A DNA stretch of 64,000 nt, taken from Leptospira perolatii. GTDB taxonomy: Bacteria > Spirochaetota > Leptospiria > Leptospirales > Leptospiraceae. This document shows, piece after piece, positions 1-8,556 of this stretch. The position numbers and the translations under genes were made by a program. Within the stretch, counting starts at the first letter, position 1, and each line of letters starts with the position of its first letter. The DNA lies in NCBI RefSeq assembly GCF_002811875.1, contig NZ_NPDZ01000011.1, positions 1-64,000 on the forward strand. The letters run 5' to 3'. The notes under the pieces are model-generated. The model had not been told where the DNA came from. It searched no databases and saw only the letters and a list, made by a program, of their open reading frames with translations.

Positions 1-75
1 CCATATCCAAAGAAAAAATCTTTACCTCTTTCAAAGAATCCGGAACCTTCCCGGCAACGATACTAAGAGCGAGAC
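1..75. repeat. left arm of 75-bp perfect inverted repeat
   Basis: Bases 1-75 are the exact reverse complement of 208-282, so base i pairs with base 283-i. Both arms are coding sequence of clpA. The 132 bases between them (76-207) are also clpA, in reverse orientation. The arm begins at base 1 of the window, so the repeat may continue outside it. Confidence 0.97.
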
Positions 76-208
76 CTTCTACGATTGCTGTCTTTCCTAC
101 TCCTGCATCTCCCACAAAGATAGGATTATTTTTTCTTCGACGAGCCAGTATATGAATCGTTCTGTCAATTTCATCGGATCTACCCACGAGAGGGTCTAGT
201 TTTCCGAG
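1..208 (-). pseudogene. clpA: reverse-oriented clpA fragment (first AAA+ domain, Walker A)
   Basis: Read on the minus strand from 208 to 1, the sequence is open throughout and encodes the start of the ClpA/ClpB first nucleotide-binding domain. It starts [10 protein letters not shown], runs through RRRKNNP to the Walker A loop GDAGVGKT and VEG, and then repeats the stretch that is also encoded forward at 210-282. This is the part that should lie directly upstream of 210 in an intact clpA, but it is present in the opposite orientation. It cannot be translated as part of the forward gene. A fold-back sequencing or assembly chimera at a contig end is the simplest reading; a real rearrangement is the alternative. 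Confidence 0.9.
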
Positions 209-282
209 TCTCGCTCTTAGTATCGTTGCCGGGAAGGTTCCGGATTCTTTGAAAGAGGTAAAGATTTTTTCTTTGGATATGG
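208..282. repeat. right arm of 75-bp perfect inverted repeat
   Basis: This arm is the exact reverse complement of 1-75. It is the forward copy that runs without interruption into the rest of clpA. The first mismatch between the arms is at 207 (a) against 76 (c). Confidence 0.97.
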
Positions 283-1769
283 GCTTGTTGCTCGCGGGTA
301 CTAAGTTTCGCGGAGAATTCGAAGAAAGACTAAAGAATGTGGTCAAGTCGATTAGCAAGGATCCGAATCATGTTCTGTTCGTCGACGAAATACATACGAT
401 TATCGGGGCTGGCGCAGTTTCCGGAGGTTCCTTAGACGCATCGAATTTATTAAAGCCAGCTCTCTCGAACGGTGAACTCAGATGTATTGGAACCACCACT
501 TATAAAGAATACAAAGCGATCTTCGAAAAAGACCACGCTCTTTCTAGAAGATTTCAGAAAGTGGAAGTGATAGAGCCGACCGTACAAGAGACCATTCGGA
601 TCTTAAAAGGACTGGTTCCGAAATACGAATCTTTCCACAAGGTCAAGTATTCCGCTTCTTCGGTAGAAGAAGCAGCGAAGCTTGCAGATAGATACATTTT
701 GGACAGAAAGCTTCCGGATAAAGCGATCGATTTGATCGACGAAGCGGGTGCAAAAGTAAAGATCCGCTCCAAGGCAAAGCAGAAAATCGTTACCGTAAAA
801 GATATGGAAGATCTAGTATCAAAAATATCTAAAGTTCCAACTAGAACTGTAAAAGCGGACGATCGTGACAAACTAAAAGTCCTGGACGATGAACTAAAAC
901 AGAAGATCTACGGACAAGACAAGGCAGTGGACGAACTAGTACAGTCGATTCGTTTGTCCAGAAGCGGTCTCTCGGAGCAAGGCAAACCTGTAGGTAGTTT
1001 TCTTTTTGCAGGCCCCACTGGAGTGGGCAAAACAGAAGTTTCTAAACAACTTGCTTCCATTTTGGGAGTAGAGTTTATCCGCTTTGATATGAGCGAATAT
1101 ATGGAAAAGCACACCGTTTCAAGATTGATAGGTTCACCGCCCGGTTACGTCGGTTATGAGCAAGGCGGACAACTTACGGATGCAGTGATTCGCACTCCCC
1201 ACTGCGTTCTCTTACTGGATGAAATAGAAAAGGCACACGAGGATATCTATAATATTCTGCTCCAGATCATGGACCACGCGACTCTTACGGATAATAACGG
1301 TCGCAAGGCGGACTTTAAGCAAGTGATCCTGATCATGACCACAAACACCGGCGCGAGGGAGAGGACATCCAATCCGTTGGGCTTCGAAAACACAGAAAAA
1401 GACGACCGTAGTCTAAAAGCGATAGAGAGACATTTTTCTCCCGAATTCCGAAATCGACTTACTGCGATTATAGAGTTCAATTCTCTGGATGAATTTGTAG
1501 TATCGAAAGTTGTCAAAAAGCAGCTGGATCTTTTGGAAGAAAGGTTGAAAGAAAAGAAAATCGTAATCCAATACGGAGACGAAGTTCTTCTATTTATCGC
1601 GAGGAAGTCCTACGATCCGAAATTCGGAGCGCGTCCAGTGCAAAGGTGGATCGATTCGAATATCTCCAAAAAATTGTCGGAGGAGATTTTATTCGGAGCG
1701 CTGAGGAATGGAGGAAGGGTGATCCTGACCGAAGAATCCGGAGAACTTGAATTAGCATATCATAATTAA
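210..1769 (+). CDS. clpA: ATP-dependent Clp protease ATP-binding subunit ClpA, 5'-truncated
   Basis: This is the AAA+ unfoldase that feeds substrates to the ClpP protease in the cytoplasm. The visible part starts inside the first AAA domain ([13 protein letters not shown]) and carries its Walker B (VLFVDEIH) and the complete second domain. That second domain has Walker A GPTGVGKT, the pore-loop context [13 protein letters not shown], Walker [15 protein letters not shown] and the C-terminal small domain. The spacing of the two domains without a long coiled-coil insert fits ClpA rather than ClpB. The N-terminal domain and the first Walker A are missing; the Walker A piece lies inverted at 1-208. 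A TTG at 249 would open the frame, but it lies inside a conserved strand and is not a believable start. Confidence 0.92.
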   Translation, partial: LALSIVAGKVPDSLKEVKIFSLDMGLLLAGTKFRGEFEERLKNVVKSISKDPNHVLFVDEIHTIIGAGAVSGGSLDASNLLKPALSNGELRCIGTTTYKEYKAIFEKDHALSRRFQKVEVIEPTVQETIRILKGLVPKYESFHKVKYSASSVEEAAKLADRYILDRKLPDKAIDLIDEAGAKVKIRSKAKQKIVTVKDMEDLVSKISKVPTRTVKADDRDKLKVLDDELKQKIYGQDKAVDELVQSIRLSRSGLSEQGKPVGSFLFAGPTGVGKTEVSKQLASILGVEFIRFDMSEYMEKHTVSRLIGSPPGYVGYEQGGQLTDAVIRTPHCVLLLDEIEKAHEDIYNILLQIMDHATLTDNNGRKADFKQVILIMTTNTGARERTSNPLGFENTEKDDRSLKAIERHFSPEFRNRLTAIIEFNSLDEFVVSKVVKKQLDLLEERLKEKKIVIQYGDEVLLFIARKSYDPKFGARPVQRWIDSNISKKLSEEILFGALRNGGRVILTEESGELELAYHN

Positions 1770-1790
1770 AGACTAGAGCGAAAACATTTC

Positions 1791-3554
1791 GTGAATTCTA
1801 AAAACTTCAAACAAGCTCCAAGACTAGTATTTCTAGTCAGTATTCTCATTTTATTTCAGGTCCTCGGCTGTAGAGAACAGTTCCTTACGATCGAAGGAAG
1901 AGAGGTGCCAACCGAAAAGTTGGTACCTACCAAACAAGGAGTATCTGCTAGACAGCTTTATGCCGAGTCAAAAAAAATCATGATCGCAACGGATTCGGTG
2001 GAAGCCTCGCAAGCTGGTTTAGAAATTTTCCGGAAGGGCGGAAACACTGTAGATGTGATCGTCGCGGCTTCTTTTGCGGTTTCTGTGACTCGGCCTCAAT
2101 CTACAGGAATCGGAGGCGGAGGGTTTTTACTCTACCATGACGCAAAGACAAGACGAACTTTTGCGTACGACTTTAGAGAGAGGGCGCCCAAGTCTGCGAC
2201 CAGAGATATGTACAAGGGAAAGCCGAAAGAAGATTCTTTACTAGGGCTTAAATCAGTAGGAGTTCCTGGCACAGTCGCTGGTTTACTCAGAATTCATAAA
2301 CAATTTGGAAAGCTTTCCTTGCCCGAAATTTTAGCTCCTTCGATCCGACTCGCAGAGTCCGGATTTCCTGTATACAGCGACTTGCAAGAGTCGATCCGGA
2401 AATCGGCAAAGGATATGAGCGATTCCATGAGAGAGATTTTTTTGCCAGAAGGAAGACTCCCGAATGTGGGGCAAATTCTGATCCAAAAAGATTTGGCAAA
2501 GGCTCTTAAATTGATAGCTCAGACCGGAGAAGCGGAATTCTATCACGGACAGATCGCGACCGCATTTGAAAAACAAATGAAAACTCAGGGCGGGGACATT
2601 TCCAAAGCAGATTTAGAAAATTATAAAGTGCGTGAGTCCAAGCCTCTCGAGATCCAGTACAGGGGATACACGATTCAAACTATGACTCCTCCTTCTTCGG
2701 GGATTCATATGCTTACCATGCTCAGAATGCTCGAGACCAAAGATTTAAAGGGGCTCTACGATTCTTCTCCTTCGGATTTTTATCATTTTCTTTCCGAAGT
2801 TATGAGGAGGGGATACGCAGATCGCGCTGTGATCGGAGGAGATCCTAGTTATACTAAGATTCCCACAGAGAAACTTTTATCCACTCAGTATGCAAAGGAA
2901 AAGATTAGCGACTTTAACGAGGAGTTTGCAACACCGAGTTCCACTTATTTGACCAGATTAAATCTAAGAGCGGAATCAGATCAGACCACGCATATTTCCG
3001 TGATCGATTCTTCCGGAAACGCCGTCTCCACTACTCAGTCTGTGAATTTTAGATTCGGTTCCGGAACGATTTTAGAAGGATACGGTTTTGTATTAAACGA
3101 CACTATGGACGACTTCAGTCGTTCTCCTGGAGAACCGAACGTATACGGATTGATTGGAGCCGAAGCAAATTCGATCCAGCCAGGCAAGACTCCACTAAGT
3201 TCCATGTCTCCTACGATCGTACTAAAAGGTGGAGAATCTTATCTGGCCACTGGTGCGCCCGGTGGATCTTATATCGTAAATGCAGTACTGCAATCTATCG
3301 TTTTCAATATCGACCTTGGAGTTACTCTCTACGAATCCGTAGCAAGAGGAAGAGTGCACCACCAATTTTTTCCGGATGCTTTGTATTTGGAAGGTTCTGC
3401 GACGGATACTGCTACGTTTAACCAACTCAAGGCGAAGAAGCACGATACTAGAATTGGGCCCAACTTTGCGAAATTATTTTCGGTAAAAAGAGAAAATGGA
3501 ACCTTGTACGGCGCTTCTGATCCAAGGGGAGATGGCGTTCCTTTGGGAGAATAA
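1791..3554 (+). CDS. ggt: gamma-glutamyltransferase, probable lipoprotein
   Basis: The family cleaves or transfers the gamma-glutamyl group of glutathione as an Ntn hydrolase, normally in the periplasm. The 587-residue precursor has the usual length. Residues 1-27 form a signal peptide ending in a lipobox-like VLGC, so it is probably lipid-anchored. Substrate-binding sequence STGIGGGGF lies near residue 103. The autoprocessing site is QTTHISV, with Thr399 as predicted nucleophile and N-terminus of the small subunit. GAPGGS lies near the C-terminus. The start is a GTG 21 bases after clpA. The two glutathione synthesis genes follow on the same strand, which supports a role in glutathione turnover. 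Confidence 0.93.
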   Translation: MNSKNFKQAPRLVFLVSILILFQVLGCREQFLTIEGREVPTEKLVPTKQGVSARQLYAESKKIMIATDSVEASQAGLEIFRKGGNTVDVIVAASFAVSVTRPQSTGIGGGGFLLYHDAKTRRTFAYDFRERAPKSATRDMYKGKPKEDSLLGLKSVGVPGTVAGLLRIHKQFGKLSLPEILAPSIRLAESGFPVYSDLQESIRKSAKDMSDSMREIFLPEGRLPNVGQILIQKDLAKALKLIAQTGEAEFYHGQIATAFEKQMKTQGGDISKADLENYKVRESKPLEIQYRGYTIQTMTPPSSGIHMLTMLRMLETKDLKGLYDSSPSDFYHFLSEVMRRGYADRAVIGGDPSYTKIPTEKLLSTQYAKEKISDFNEEFATPSSTYLTRLNLRAESDQTTHISVIDSSGNAVSTTQSVNFRFGSGTILEGYGFVLNDTMDDFSRSPGEPNVYGLIGAEANSIQPGKTPLSSMSPTIVLKGGESYLATGAPGGSYIVNAVLQSIVFNIDLGVTLYESVARGRVHHQFFPDALYLEGSATDTATFNQLKAKKHDTRIGPNFAKLFSVKRENGTLYGASDPRGDGVPLGE

Positions 3555-3617
3555 AATAAAATCGGAAGAAACTGATCAAAATCCGGGGGAAATAGTCCAA
3601 TACAAGGAATAAAATCA

Positions 3618-5159
3618 ATGAAACGAAGTGCACTGGAACAGATCTGTCCTAACCTGAGACATGCAGTAAAATCCAAACACGGATTAGAGAAAGAAAGTAT
3701 GAGAGTGTCTTACGATGGGAACTTGTCTCAGAAGCCCCACCCAGAAACTCTAGGTTCCAGTTTGACGAACCATTACATAAAGACCGACTTTTCTGAACCT
3801 CAACTGGAATTCGCTACGAACCCTAGACCGAGAATAGAAGCGATCGTTAGAGAATTACAAGATTTGCATATATTCGCTTCTCGAAGAATGCAAGGAGAGT
3901 GGATCTGGCCTTTTAGTATGCCTCCGATTTTACCAAAGGACGAAGACCAAATTCCTTTGGCACAGTACGGAAGATCATTTTCGGGTAGTTGGAAAACTGC
4001 CTACCGACACGGATTAGGACTTCGTTATGGAAGAAAAATGCAGACGATCTCCGGTGTGCATTATAATTTCTCTTTTTCTAATTTATTTTTCCGGCAAATA
4101 TTTGGCAAAGAAATCGCCAAGTTCGACAAGCAAGAGATCTCGGAAACTTATTTGAACGTAACCCGAAACTTTTTTAGGAAAGTTCAGGACGTTCTATATT
4201 TGACCGGAGCTACTCCTGCTTTTGACGAGACATTCTTGCCTGTTCCGGTGGATTTCCCTTTTTCTAGGTTTAAAAGTCACACGGTTTACGCACCTTTCGC
4301 GACCTCACTAAGAATGAGTGAGATCGGTTACACGAGCAAAGTGCAAGAAAAACTGAATATTCACTATAATTCATTGCTGGAATATATAGATGGTCTGTGC
4401 GCTGCTGTGAATACCGTCAATCCTGAATATGTGAAGTTTGGAGGGTTTCCAAGCCAGCTCAATCCAAATTACCTTCAGATAGAGAATGAGTTCTATTCGC
4501 CGGTTAGACCGAAACAAATACCTAAGAATGAAGAAAGGCCGATCGACGCATTACTGAATCGAGGAATACAGTATCTAGAAGTAAGATGCATAGATATCGA
4601 ACCTGAGTCTCCTATGGGTGTGAGTAAAACCACTCTTGCTTATGTCCAAATGCTTTTGCTAGATTCTCTACTGCACGAAAGTCCCAAGATTGAGGAAAAA
4701 GAAAACCTTAGGATTCGAGAGAACACAAGAAGGATCATTTGGGAAGGCAGAAAGCCTGATGTAAAAATCCTGAATGAAGATGGATCCGAAATTGATTTCC
4801 GAAAGAGCGGAGAACGAAATACGATGGAACTGTTTCCGATCGCTGAAGAGTTGGATAGGCACACAGGGAAAAGTTTTTATTCAGACACGCTCAAACTAAT
4901 GATGAGTCGGTGGGAAGATCCGAGCCGGACTCCTTCGGGAAAATTCTTAGGAAGGATTTTGGACGAAGGCTGGGAATTCAGAGATCTCGGAATGCATCTT
5001 GCTAAAGAAAATTTCAGAACCTTATCCCAAATGGAACTCACTCCTGGAAAATGGAACTCCTTCGAAAAAGAAGTGCAAAAATCGTTTCGGGATCTAGACC
5101 AAATCGAGAACCAAGAGAAGATCAAGAAAAACACTACCGCAAAGGTTTGCGATCATTGA
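3618..5159 (+). CDS. gshA: glutamate-cysteine ligase, E. coli GshA type
   Basis: It makes gamma-glutamylcysteine from glutamate, cysteine and ATP, the first step of glutathione synthesis. The 513 residues match the E. coli-type family throughout: GLEKESMRV near residue 23, the TDFSEPQLEF block near 53, LAQYGRSF, MQTISGVHYNFSF near 141, PYATSLR-like APFATSLRMSEIGYT, LQIENEFYSPVRPK, and YLEVRCIDI. The start ATG at 3618 lies shortly after an AAGGA-like site. The stop overlaps the start of the next gene (ATTGA, 5155-5159), so the two are probably translationally coupled. Confidence 0.95.
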   Translation: MKRSALEQICPNLRHAVKSKHGLEKESMRVSYDGNLSQKPHPETLGSSLTNHYIKTDFSEPQLEFATNPRPRIEAIVRELQDLHIFASRRMQGEWIWPFSMPPILPKDEDQIPLAQYGRSFSGSWKTAYRHGLGLRYGRKMQTISGVHYNFSFSNLFFRQIFGKEIAKFDKQEISETYLNVTRNFFRKVQDVLYLTGATPAFDETFLPVPVDFPFSRFKSHTVYAPFATSLRMSEIGYTSKVQEKLNIHYNSLLEYIDGLCAAVNTVNPEYVKFGGFPSQLNPNYLQIENEFYSPVRPKQIPKNEERPIDALLNRGIQYLEVRCIDIEPESPMGVSKTTLAYVQMLLLDSLLHESPKIEEKENLRIRENTRRIIWEGRKPDVKILNEDGSEIDFRKSGERNTMELFPIAEELDRHTGKSFYSDTLKLMMSRWEDPSRTPSGKFLGRILDEGWEFRDLGMHLAKENFRTLSQMELTPGKWNSFEKEVQKSFRDLDQIENQEKIKKNTTAKVCDH

Positions 5160-6181
5160 AAATCCGCTTAGAAGCTTCCAAGCGATTTGATCCGAACCAG
5201 CCTATCTTAGAAGGCTTTGAAGATATGGAAATATCTTCTCAGATTGTAATTAGAGATGCACTGAATAGAGGGCTGGAAGTAGAAATCCTGGATCGGAAAA
5301 ATCATTTTATACGAGTTCGGAACGGGAAAGAGTATAGGTTAATTAAAGAAGCTTCTAAAACAGATCTGGATTCATATATGACCTTTCTGATCATGGAGAA
5401 TAAGATCGTCACCAAGCAGGTATTAGCCGAAAAAGGGATCGAGGTCCCGATCGGAACCAGCGTAAATAGCAAAGAAGAAGGAATCCAGTATTTCAGGGCC
5501 AATCCTTCTCTCCATTTAGTGGTAAAACCAACAACCACGAACTTCGGAATCGGGATCTCCATTTTGCCTCCGAATTCGAATCTAGAACTGGTCAGAAATT
5601 CACTAGATCTTGCGTTTGCACACGGGGAATCAGTTATCATTGAAGAGTTCGTACCTGGAAACGAATACAGATTTCTAGTGTTAGGCGAAGAGTGCGTAGC
5701 AGTTTGTAATCGGGTGCCTGCTAACGTATTAGGAGATGGAGTTTCCAGTGTCGGAAAATTGGTACAGCAAAAAAACTCGGACACAAGAAGGGGAGTTGGT
5801 CATGTGACTCCTTTAGAAAAAATTAAATTAGAAGAAACAGAGCTTGGAGTTTTGCATTCCCAGGGATTTTCCATCGAAAGCATTCCTAAAAAAGGGGAAA
5901 CCGTCTTTTTACGTAAAAATTCAAATATCAGTACGGGTGGAGACAGCATTGATGTCACGGATATTGCTCACTCTTTTTACTGCCAAATGGCTGTAGAAGC
6001 AGCCAAGGCAGTAGGGGCGAAGATTTGCGGAGTAGATATTATCGTGCAGGACTTAGAGAAAAAGGGATCGTACAAGATACTAGAACTGAATTTTAACCCA
6101 GTGCTTTATATTCATAATTATCCATACCAAGGCAAGAATCGGGACGTAGGAAATAAAATCCTGGATCTGTTAGGTTTTTAA
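5156..6181 (+). CDS. ATP-grasp glutathione synthetase, GshF C-terminal-domain type
   Basis: This is predicted to add glycine to gamma-glutamylcysteine. The 341 residues resemble the ATP-grasp half of the bifunctional GshF (GshAB) rather than E. coli GshB. Shared features are an opening block around MEISSQIVIRDAL, DSYMTFLIMENKIVTK, VVKPTTTNFGIGIS (ATP-binding lysine), EFVPGNEYRFLVLG, NRVPANVLGDG, NSNISTGGDSIDVTD and the metal-site ELNFNP near the end. I chose the TTG at 5156 because it overlaps the gshA stop and has AAAGG upstream. An in-frame ATG at 5051 would overlap gshA by 109 bases and adds residues that look like a shadow of gshA. Confidence 0.9.
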   Translation: MKIRLEASKRFDPNQPILEGFEDMEISSQIVIRDALNRGLEVEILDRKNHFIRVRNGKEYRLIKEASKTDLDSYMTFLIMENKIVTKQVLAEKGIEVPIGTSVNSKEEGIQYFRANPSLHLVVKPTTTNFGIGISILPPNSNLELVRNSLDLAFAHGESVIIEEFVPGNEYRFLVLGEECVAVCNRVPANVLGDGVSSVGKLVQQKNSDTRRGVGHVTPLEKIKLEETELGVLHSQGFSIESIPKKGETVFLRKNSNISTGGDSIDVTDIAHSFYCQMAVEAAKAVGAKICGVDIIVQDLEKKGSYKILELNFNPVLYIHNYPYQGKNRDVGNKILDLLGF

Positions 6182-6188
6182 GTGTTCT

Positions 6189-6208
6189 AGGGGGTGCGTC
6201 CCCTTTTC
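6189..6208 (+). terminator. short GC hairpin followed by T-rich run
   Basis: AGGGG (6189-6193) pairs with CCCCT (6200-6204) around a six-base loop, followed by TTTC. It sits eight bases after the glutathione synthetase stop and before the next promoter. The stem is short, so it is a weak intrinsic terminator at best. Confidence 0.45.
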
Positions 6209-6277
6209 TCCAAAATCCTTCGTAAATTCTGTCTTAAACTTCGAAGTTATAGATACCTAGTTAAAGCCACTACCTCC

Positions 6278-6306
6278 TTGACTTTTTACCATGTTGATCG
6301 TTTATA
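6278..6306 (+). promoter_or_regulatory. predicted sigma70 promoter, likely leaderless transcript
   Basis: TTGACT (6278-6283) is separated by exactly 17 bases from TTTATA (6301-6306). The predicted transcription start near 6313 falls two bases before the ATG at 6315. This argues for a start at 6315 rather than at the ATG 6291 inside the promoter, and for a transcript with almost no leader. Confidence 0.55.
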
Positions 6307-6314
6307 GAGACTCT

Positions 6315-7358
6315 ATGCCCCAGCTTCTTTTTCGCTTAACATTTCGGCTTTTGGTCCTGGCTTTTGTGTCCGCTTTTTCCTCTGGGTGTTTTTTATATTA
6401 TACGAGAATTAAACCTTCATCAGCAACCGCGAAGCCGAATTCAGATGTGATGCAGATCAGTTTAATCGAGGTAGGTAAATCATACTATGACTACTCGGAT
6501 AACTCGATCGATTCGGAGAAACTCAGAAAAAACCTGGAGAAGATTAGAAATTTTGTAAACGATCCAGATGCAAGAGTGCAGATTCGGTACTCAATAGAAA
6601 CTGAATGGGAAAGAAATATTAGTAGTTCGTCAGTTCTTTGGTTTCTCACATTAGGAATTTATCCGATGAGGGCCGAGCGGGAAACCGCAGTGAAATTTGA
6701 TTTGTATGATCGCCTAGAAAGGAGAACTTTGAAGTCGTACTCCTACTCTTTGAAGTTTGTTTCCTTTTTTGGCTGGGTGCCAATGGCTTTTTCTCCGATC
6801 GCAGCGACTTCTTCTACACTAGGTATTACTCAGAGAATTTCAGCGGAGAAGGAAAAAATTCGTTCCGAGGAAAAAATTGCGGAGAATTTGAAAAATGATC
6901 TGCTAACAGATTATGAAAACCCAGCTTTTCAAAAAATCCTGAGTTCTAAGGAAAGAATTGCTCGATCTACGGTCGCAGTGTTGTCGTTTAGCGGAGAATC
7001 AGGTGAAAAAGTTACTCACAGTTTGGCGTCTTCTTTGATCGAAAAAAGAATGCACCTGGTTGAGAGGAGCAGCGCAGAAATTCAGAAGATACTCAATAGC
7101 CAAATCTTTGAAAACTCGGGCATTATTGCCAATCCCACCGAACTTGGTAAATTACTAAAAGCGAATATACTGGTTTCTGGGAATGTAGAAAAAATTCAAG
7201 GAAGTGGTCTAAAAGTAAACTTTGCGGTTCACGAGACCCAATCCGGTGAAATACTTTGGAAAGATTCCGAAGATGCTTATTGCTCAGATAAGTATTGCAT
7301 TGATCAAATAGTTAAGCGGATTAGTGAGAGTATTGCGGCGAAGGTAATGACAAGATAG
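6315..7358 (+). CDS. CsgG/LpoB-like lipoprotein with C-terminal CsgG-type domain
   Basis: The 347-residue protein begins with a signal peptide and lipobox-like FSSGC near residue 25, so it is a predicted lipoprotein. The middle (roughly residues 95-180) has two hydrophobic stretches, LWFLTLGIYP and FFGWVPMAFSPIAATSSTLG. From about residue 215 the pattern is that of CsgG/FlgO/LpoB periplasmic domains: STVAVLSFSG, then MHLVERSSAEIQKIL, then TELGKLLKANILVSGNVEKI and VHETQSGEILWKD. Members of that superfamily form secretion pores or activate envelope enzymes. Which applies here cannot be told. The ATG at 6315 is preferred over 6291 because of the promoter overlap. Confidence 0.7.
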   Translation: MPQLLFRLTFRLLVLAFVSAFSSGCFLYYTRIKPSSATAKPNSDVMQISLIEVGKSYYDYSDNSIDSEKLRKNLEKIRNFVNDPDARVQIRYSIETEWERNISSSSVLWFLTLGIYPMRAERETAVKFDLYDRLERRTLKSYSYSLKFVSFFGWVPMAFSPIAATSSTLGITQRISAEKEKIRSEEKIAENLKNDLLTDYENPAFQKILSSKERIARSTVAVLSFSGESGEKVTHSLASSLIEKRMHLVERSSAEIQKILNSQIFENSGIIANPTELGKLLKANILVSGNVEKIQGSGLKVNFAVHETQSGEILWKDSEDAYCSDKYCIDQIVKRISESIAAKVMTR

Positions 7359-7392
7359 CCGATTTTTTGGAACGAGTTAGGGTTAAAAACGT

Positions 7393-7638
7393 TTAAGCGA
7401 TTTTGCGGTTTTTTACGTAATCCACGATGCCTCTAGATTCGTACATCATGGTGTCTCCATCGACTAAGAATGGAACTTGGCTTAGACCGCCGAGACGAAT
7501 GACTTCTTCTCGGCCGATCGTGCCTCTGCTAGCTTCTACCAATTCATAGTCCTTACCTTCTACCAAACCCATTTTGGAAAATTCTTCCCTCACATAGGTG
7601 CAATAGGGGCAAGACCAGAAATGGTAAAGCTTCATCAT
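7393..7638 (-). CDS. dithiol glutaredoxin
   Basis: This is an 81-residue glutaredoxin with the active site CPYC at residues 10-13, the cis-proline loop QVPFLVDGD near residue 53, and the glutathione-binding end YESRGIVDYV. It reduces protein disulfides using glutathione. Its start overlaps the end of the upstream monothiol glutaredoxin gene by four bases, making it the last gene of the BolA/glutaredoxin operon. Confidence 0.9.
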   Translation of the reverse strand: MMKLYHFWSCPYCTYVREEFSKMGLVEGKDYELVEASRGTIGREEVIRLGGLSQVPFLVDGDTMMYESRGIVDYVKNRKIA

Positions 7639-7955
7639 TTAGAGGGAACTCCTAATTTCTTTTGAAGATCGCCTGTTTTTGCCATTTCCACAACGATATC
7701 GTGTCCGCCGATAAATTCTCCGTCTATATAAAGCTGAGGAATGGTTGGCCAGTTCGCATAATCTTTGATTCCTTGGCGAATATCAGGATCGGATAGTACA
7801 TTAAAAGATCCGAATTGAGTTCCCAAGCTTCTCAAAACGTTAGAAACTCCCGCAGAAAATCCGCATTGAGGAGCTTCCGGAGTACCTTTCATAAAAAGGA
7901 ATACTCTGTTTTCCTTAATCATTCCTTCTATTTTATCCTTCATTGCTTGTTCCAT
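7635..7955 (-). CDS. grxD: monothiol glutaredoxin, Grx4/GrxD family
   Basis: The CGFS active site in the motif APQCGFSAGVSN, with the family's KGTPEAP stretch just before it and WPTIPQLYIDGEFIGGHDI after it, identifies a monothiol glutaredoxin. This family binds [2Fe-2S] clusters with glutathione and pairs with BolA proteins in Fe-S trafficking. I place the start at the ATG at 7955, which has AGAGGA about seven bases upstream; a TTG at 7976 is in frame but less likely. Two BolA genes lie directly upstream in the same operon. Confidence 0.92.
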   Translation of the reverse strand: MEQAMKDKIEGMIKENRVFLFMKGTPEAPQCGFSAGVSNVLRSLGTQFGSFNVLSDPDIRQGIKDYANWPTIPQLYIDGEFIGGHDIVVEMAKTGDLQKKLGVPSK

Positions 7956-7988
7956 TTTAGATTCCTCTTTTTTCAATGCCCTATTTAA

Positions 7989-8213
7989 TTAGGAAGCTCG
8001 AGTTTCCAGTGCGAGTGCATGAACTTCTTCTTTCAATTCCTCTTCCAATGTCGAATACACCATTCTGTGCTGTTCCAAAATCGATTTTCCTGCAAATCCC
8101 TCGTATTTAACAACTGCCTTTATATGAACTCCATCATGATACGGGTCCAAAATTGTAACGTCTGCTCCAGGTAATCCGGCTGCAATTTTTTGTCGAATTT
8201 GCTCTATCGTCAT
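7989..8213 (-). CDS. BolA family protein
   Basis: The 74 residues have the BolA fold signature: DPYHDGVHIKAVVKYEGFAGKS followed by the conserved QHRMVYSTL and a C-terminal HALALETRAS. BolA proteins bind monothiol glutaredoxins and act in iron-sulfur cluster transfer or iron sensing. The gene lies 33 bases upstream of grxD on the same strand, a common arrangement for this partner pair. Confidence 0.92.
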   Translation of the reverse strand: MTIEQIRQKIAAGLPGADVTILDPYHDGVHIKAVVKYEGFAGKSILEQHRMVYSTLEEELKEEVHALALETRAS

Positions 8214-8283
8214 TCATCTAACTCTTAGACATTTCTTCAACTACTAGCGTTTTAAGAGTTCGATTCTCGAACAACTATTTTTC

Positions 8284-8556
8284 TCAAGCAGCTTCGGTTC
8301 GTAACTCTAAAGCGTGAATTCCGGATGCACTGATGAATTCTTTTAACAAATTAAACACTTTTCTGTGCTGAGTTAATAAATCCAGATTAGAAAAATGCCT
8401 AGACCGGATAAAAATCCGAATATGCGTGCCGGACGGAAGCGAATCAGGATTTCCCGTATGACCAGCGTGTTCCGCCGAAAAATCATGAATTTCTAATATT
8501 TCTGGTTCAAATTCCCTTTCCAAGAGGGATCGCAACGCATTCTCAATTTCAGGCAC
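8284..8556 (-). CDS. second BolA family protein, divergent
   Basis: This 90-residue protein shares the BolA pattern (FIRSRHFSNLDLLTQHRKVFNLL, then HALELRTEAA) but has an insert-like stretch SAEHAGHTGNPDSLPSGTH between the first strand and the core. It may therefore be closer to the BolA1-like branch with an extended histidine-containing loop. It overlaps the upstream ABC permease gene by eight bases, so it is part of the same transcript. Two different BolA proteins next to one CGFS glutaredoxin is unusual for a bacterial operon. Confidence 0.85.
   Translation of the reverse strand: MPEIENALRSLLEREFEPEILEIHDFSAEHAGHTGNPDSLPSGTHIRIFIRSRHFSNLDLLTQHRKVFNLLKEFISASGIHALELRTEAA

Noticed and set aside
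249..257. TTG start for clpA at 249
   Set aside because: It lies inside a conserved strand of the first AAA domain and has no role as a natural start; the frame is truncated by the fold-back at 208.
5051..5155. ATG 5051 as start of the glutathione synthetase gene
   Set aside because: The added residues are a frame shadow of gshA, and the TTG at 5156 overlaps the stop in the usual way and has AAAGG upstream.
5302..5784. 160-codon minus-strand frame inside the glutathione synthetase gene
   Set aside because: It is fully antisense to conserved ATP-grasp motifs, and its composition is that of a shadow frame.
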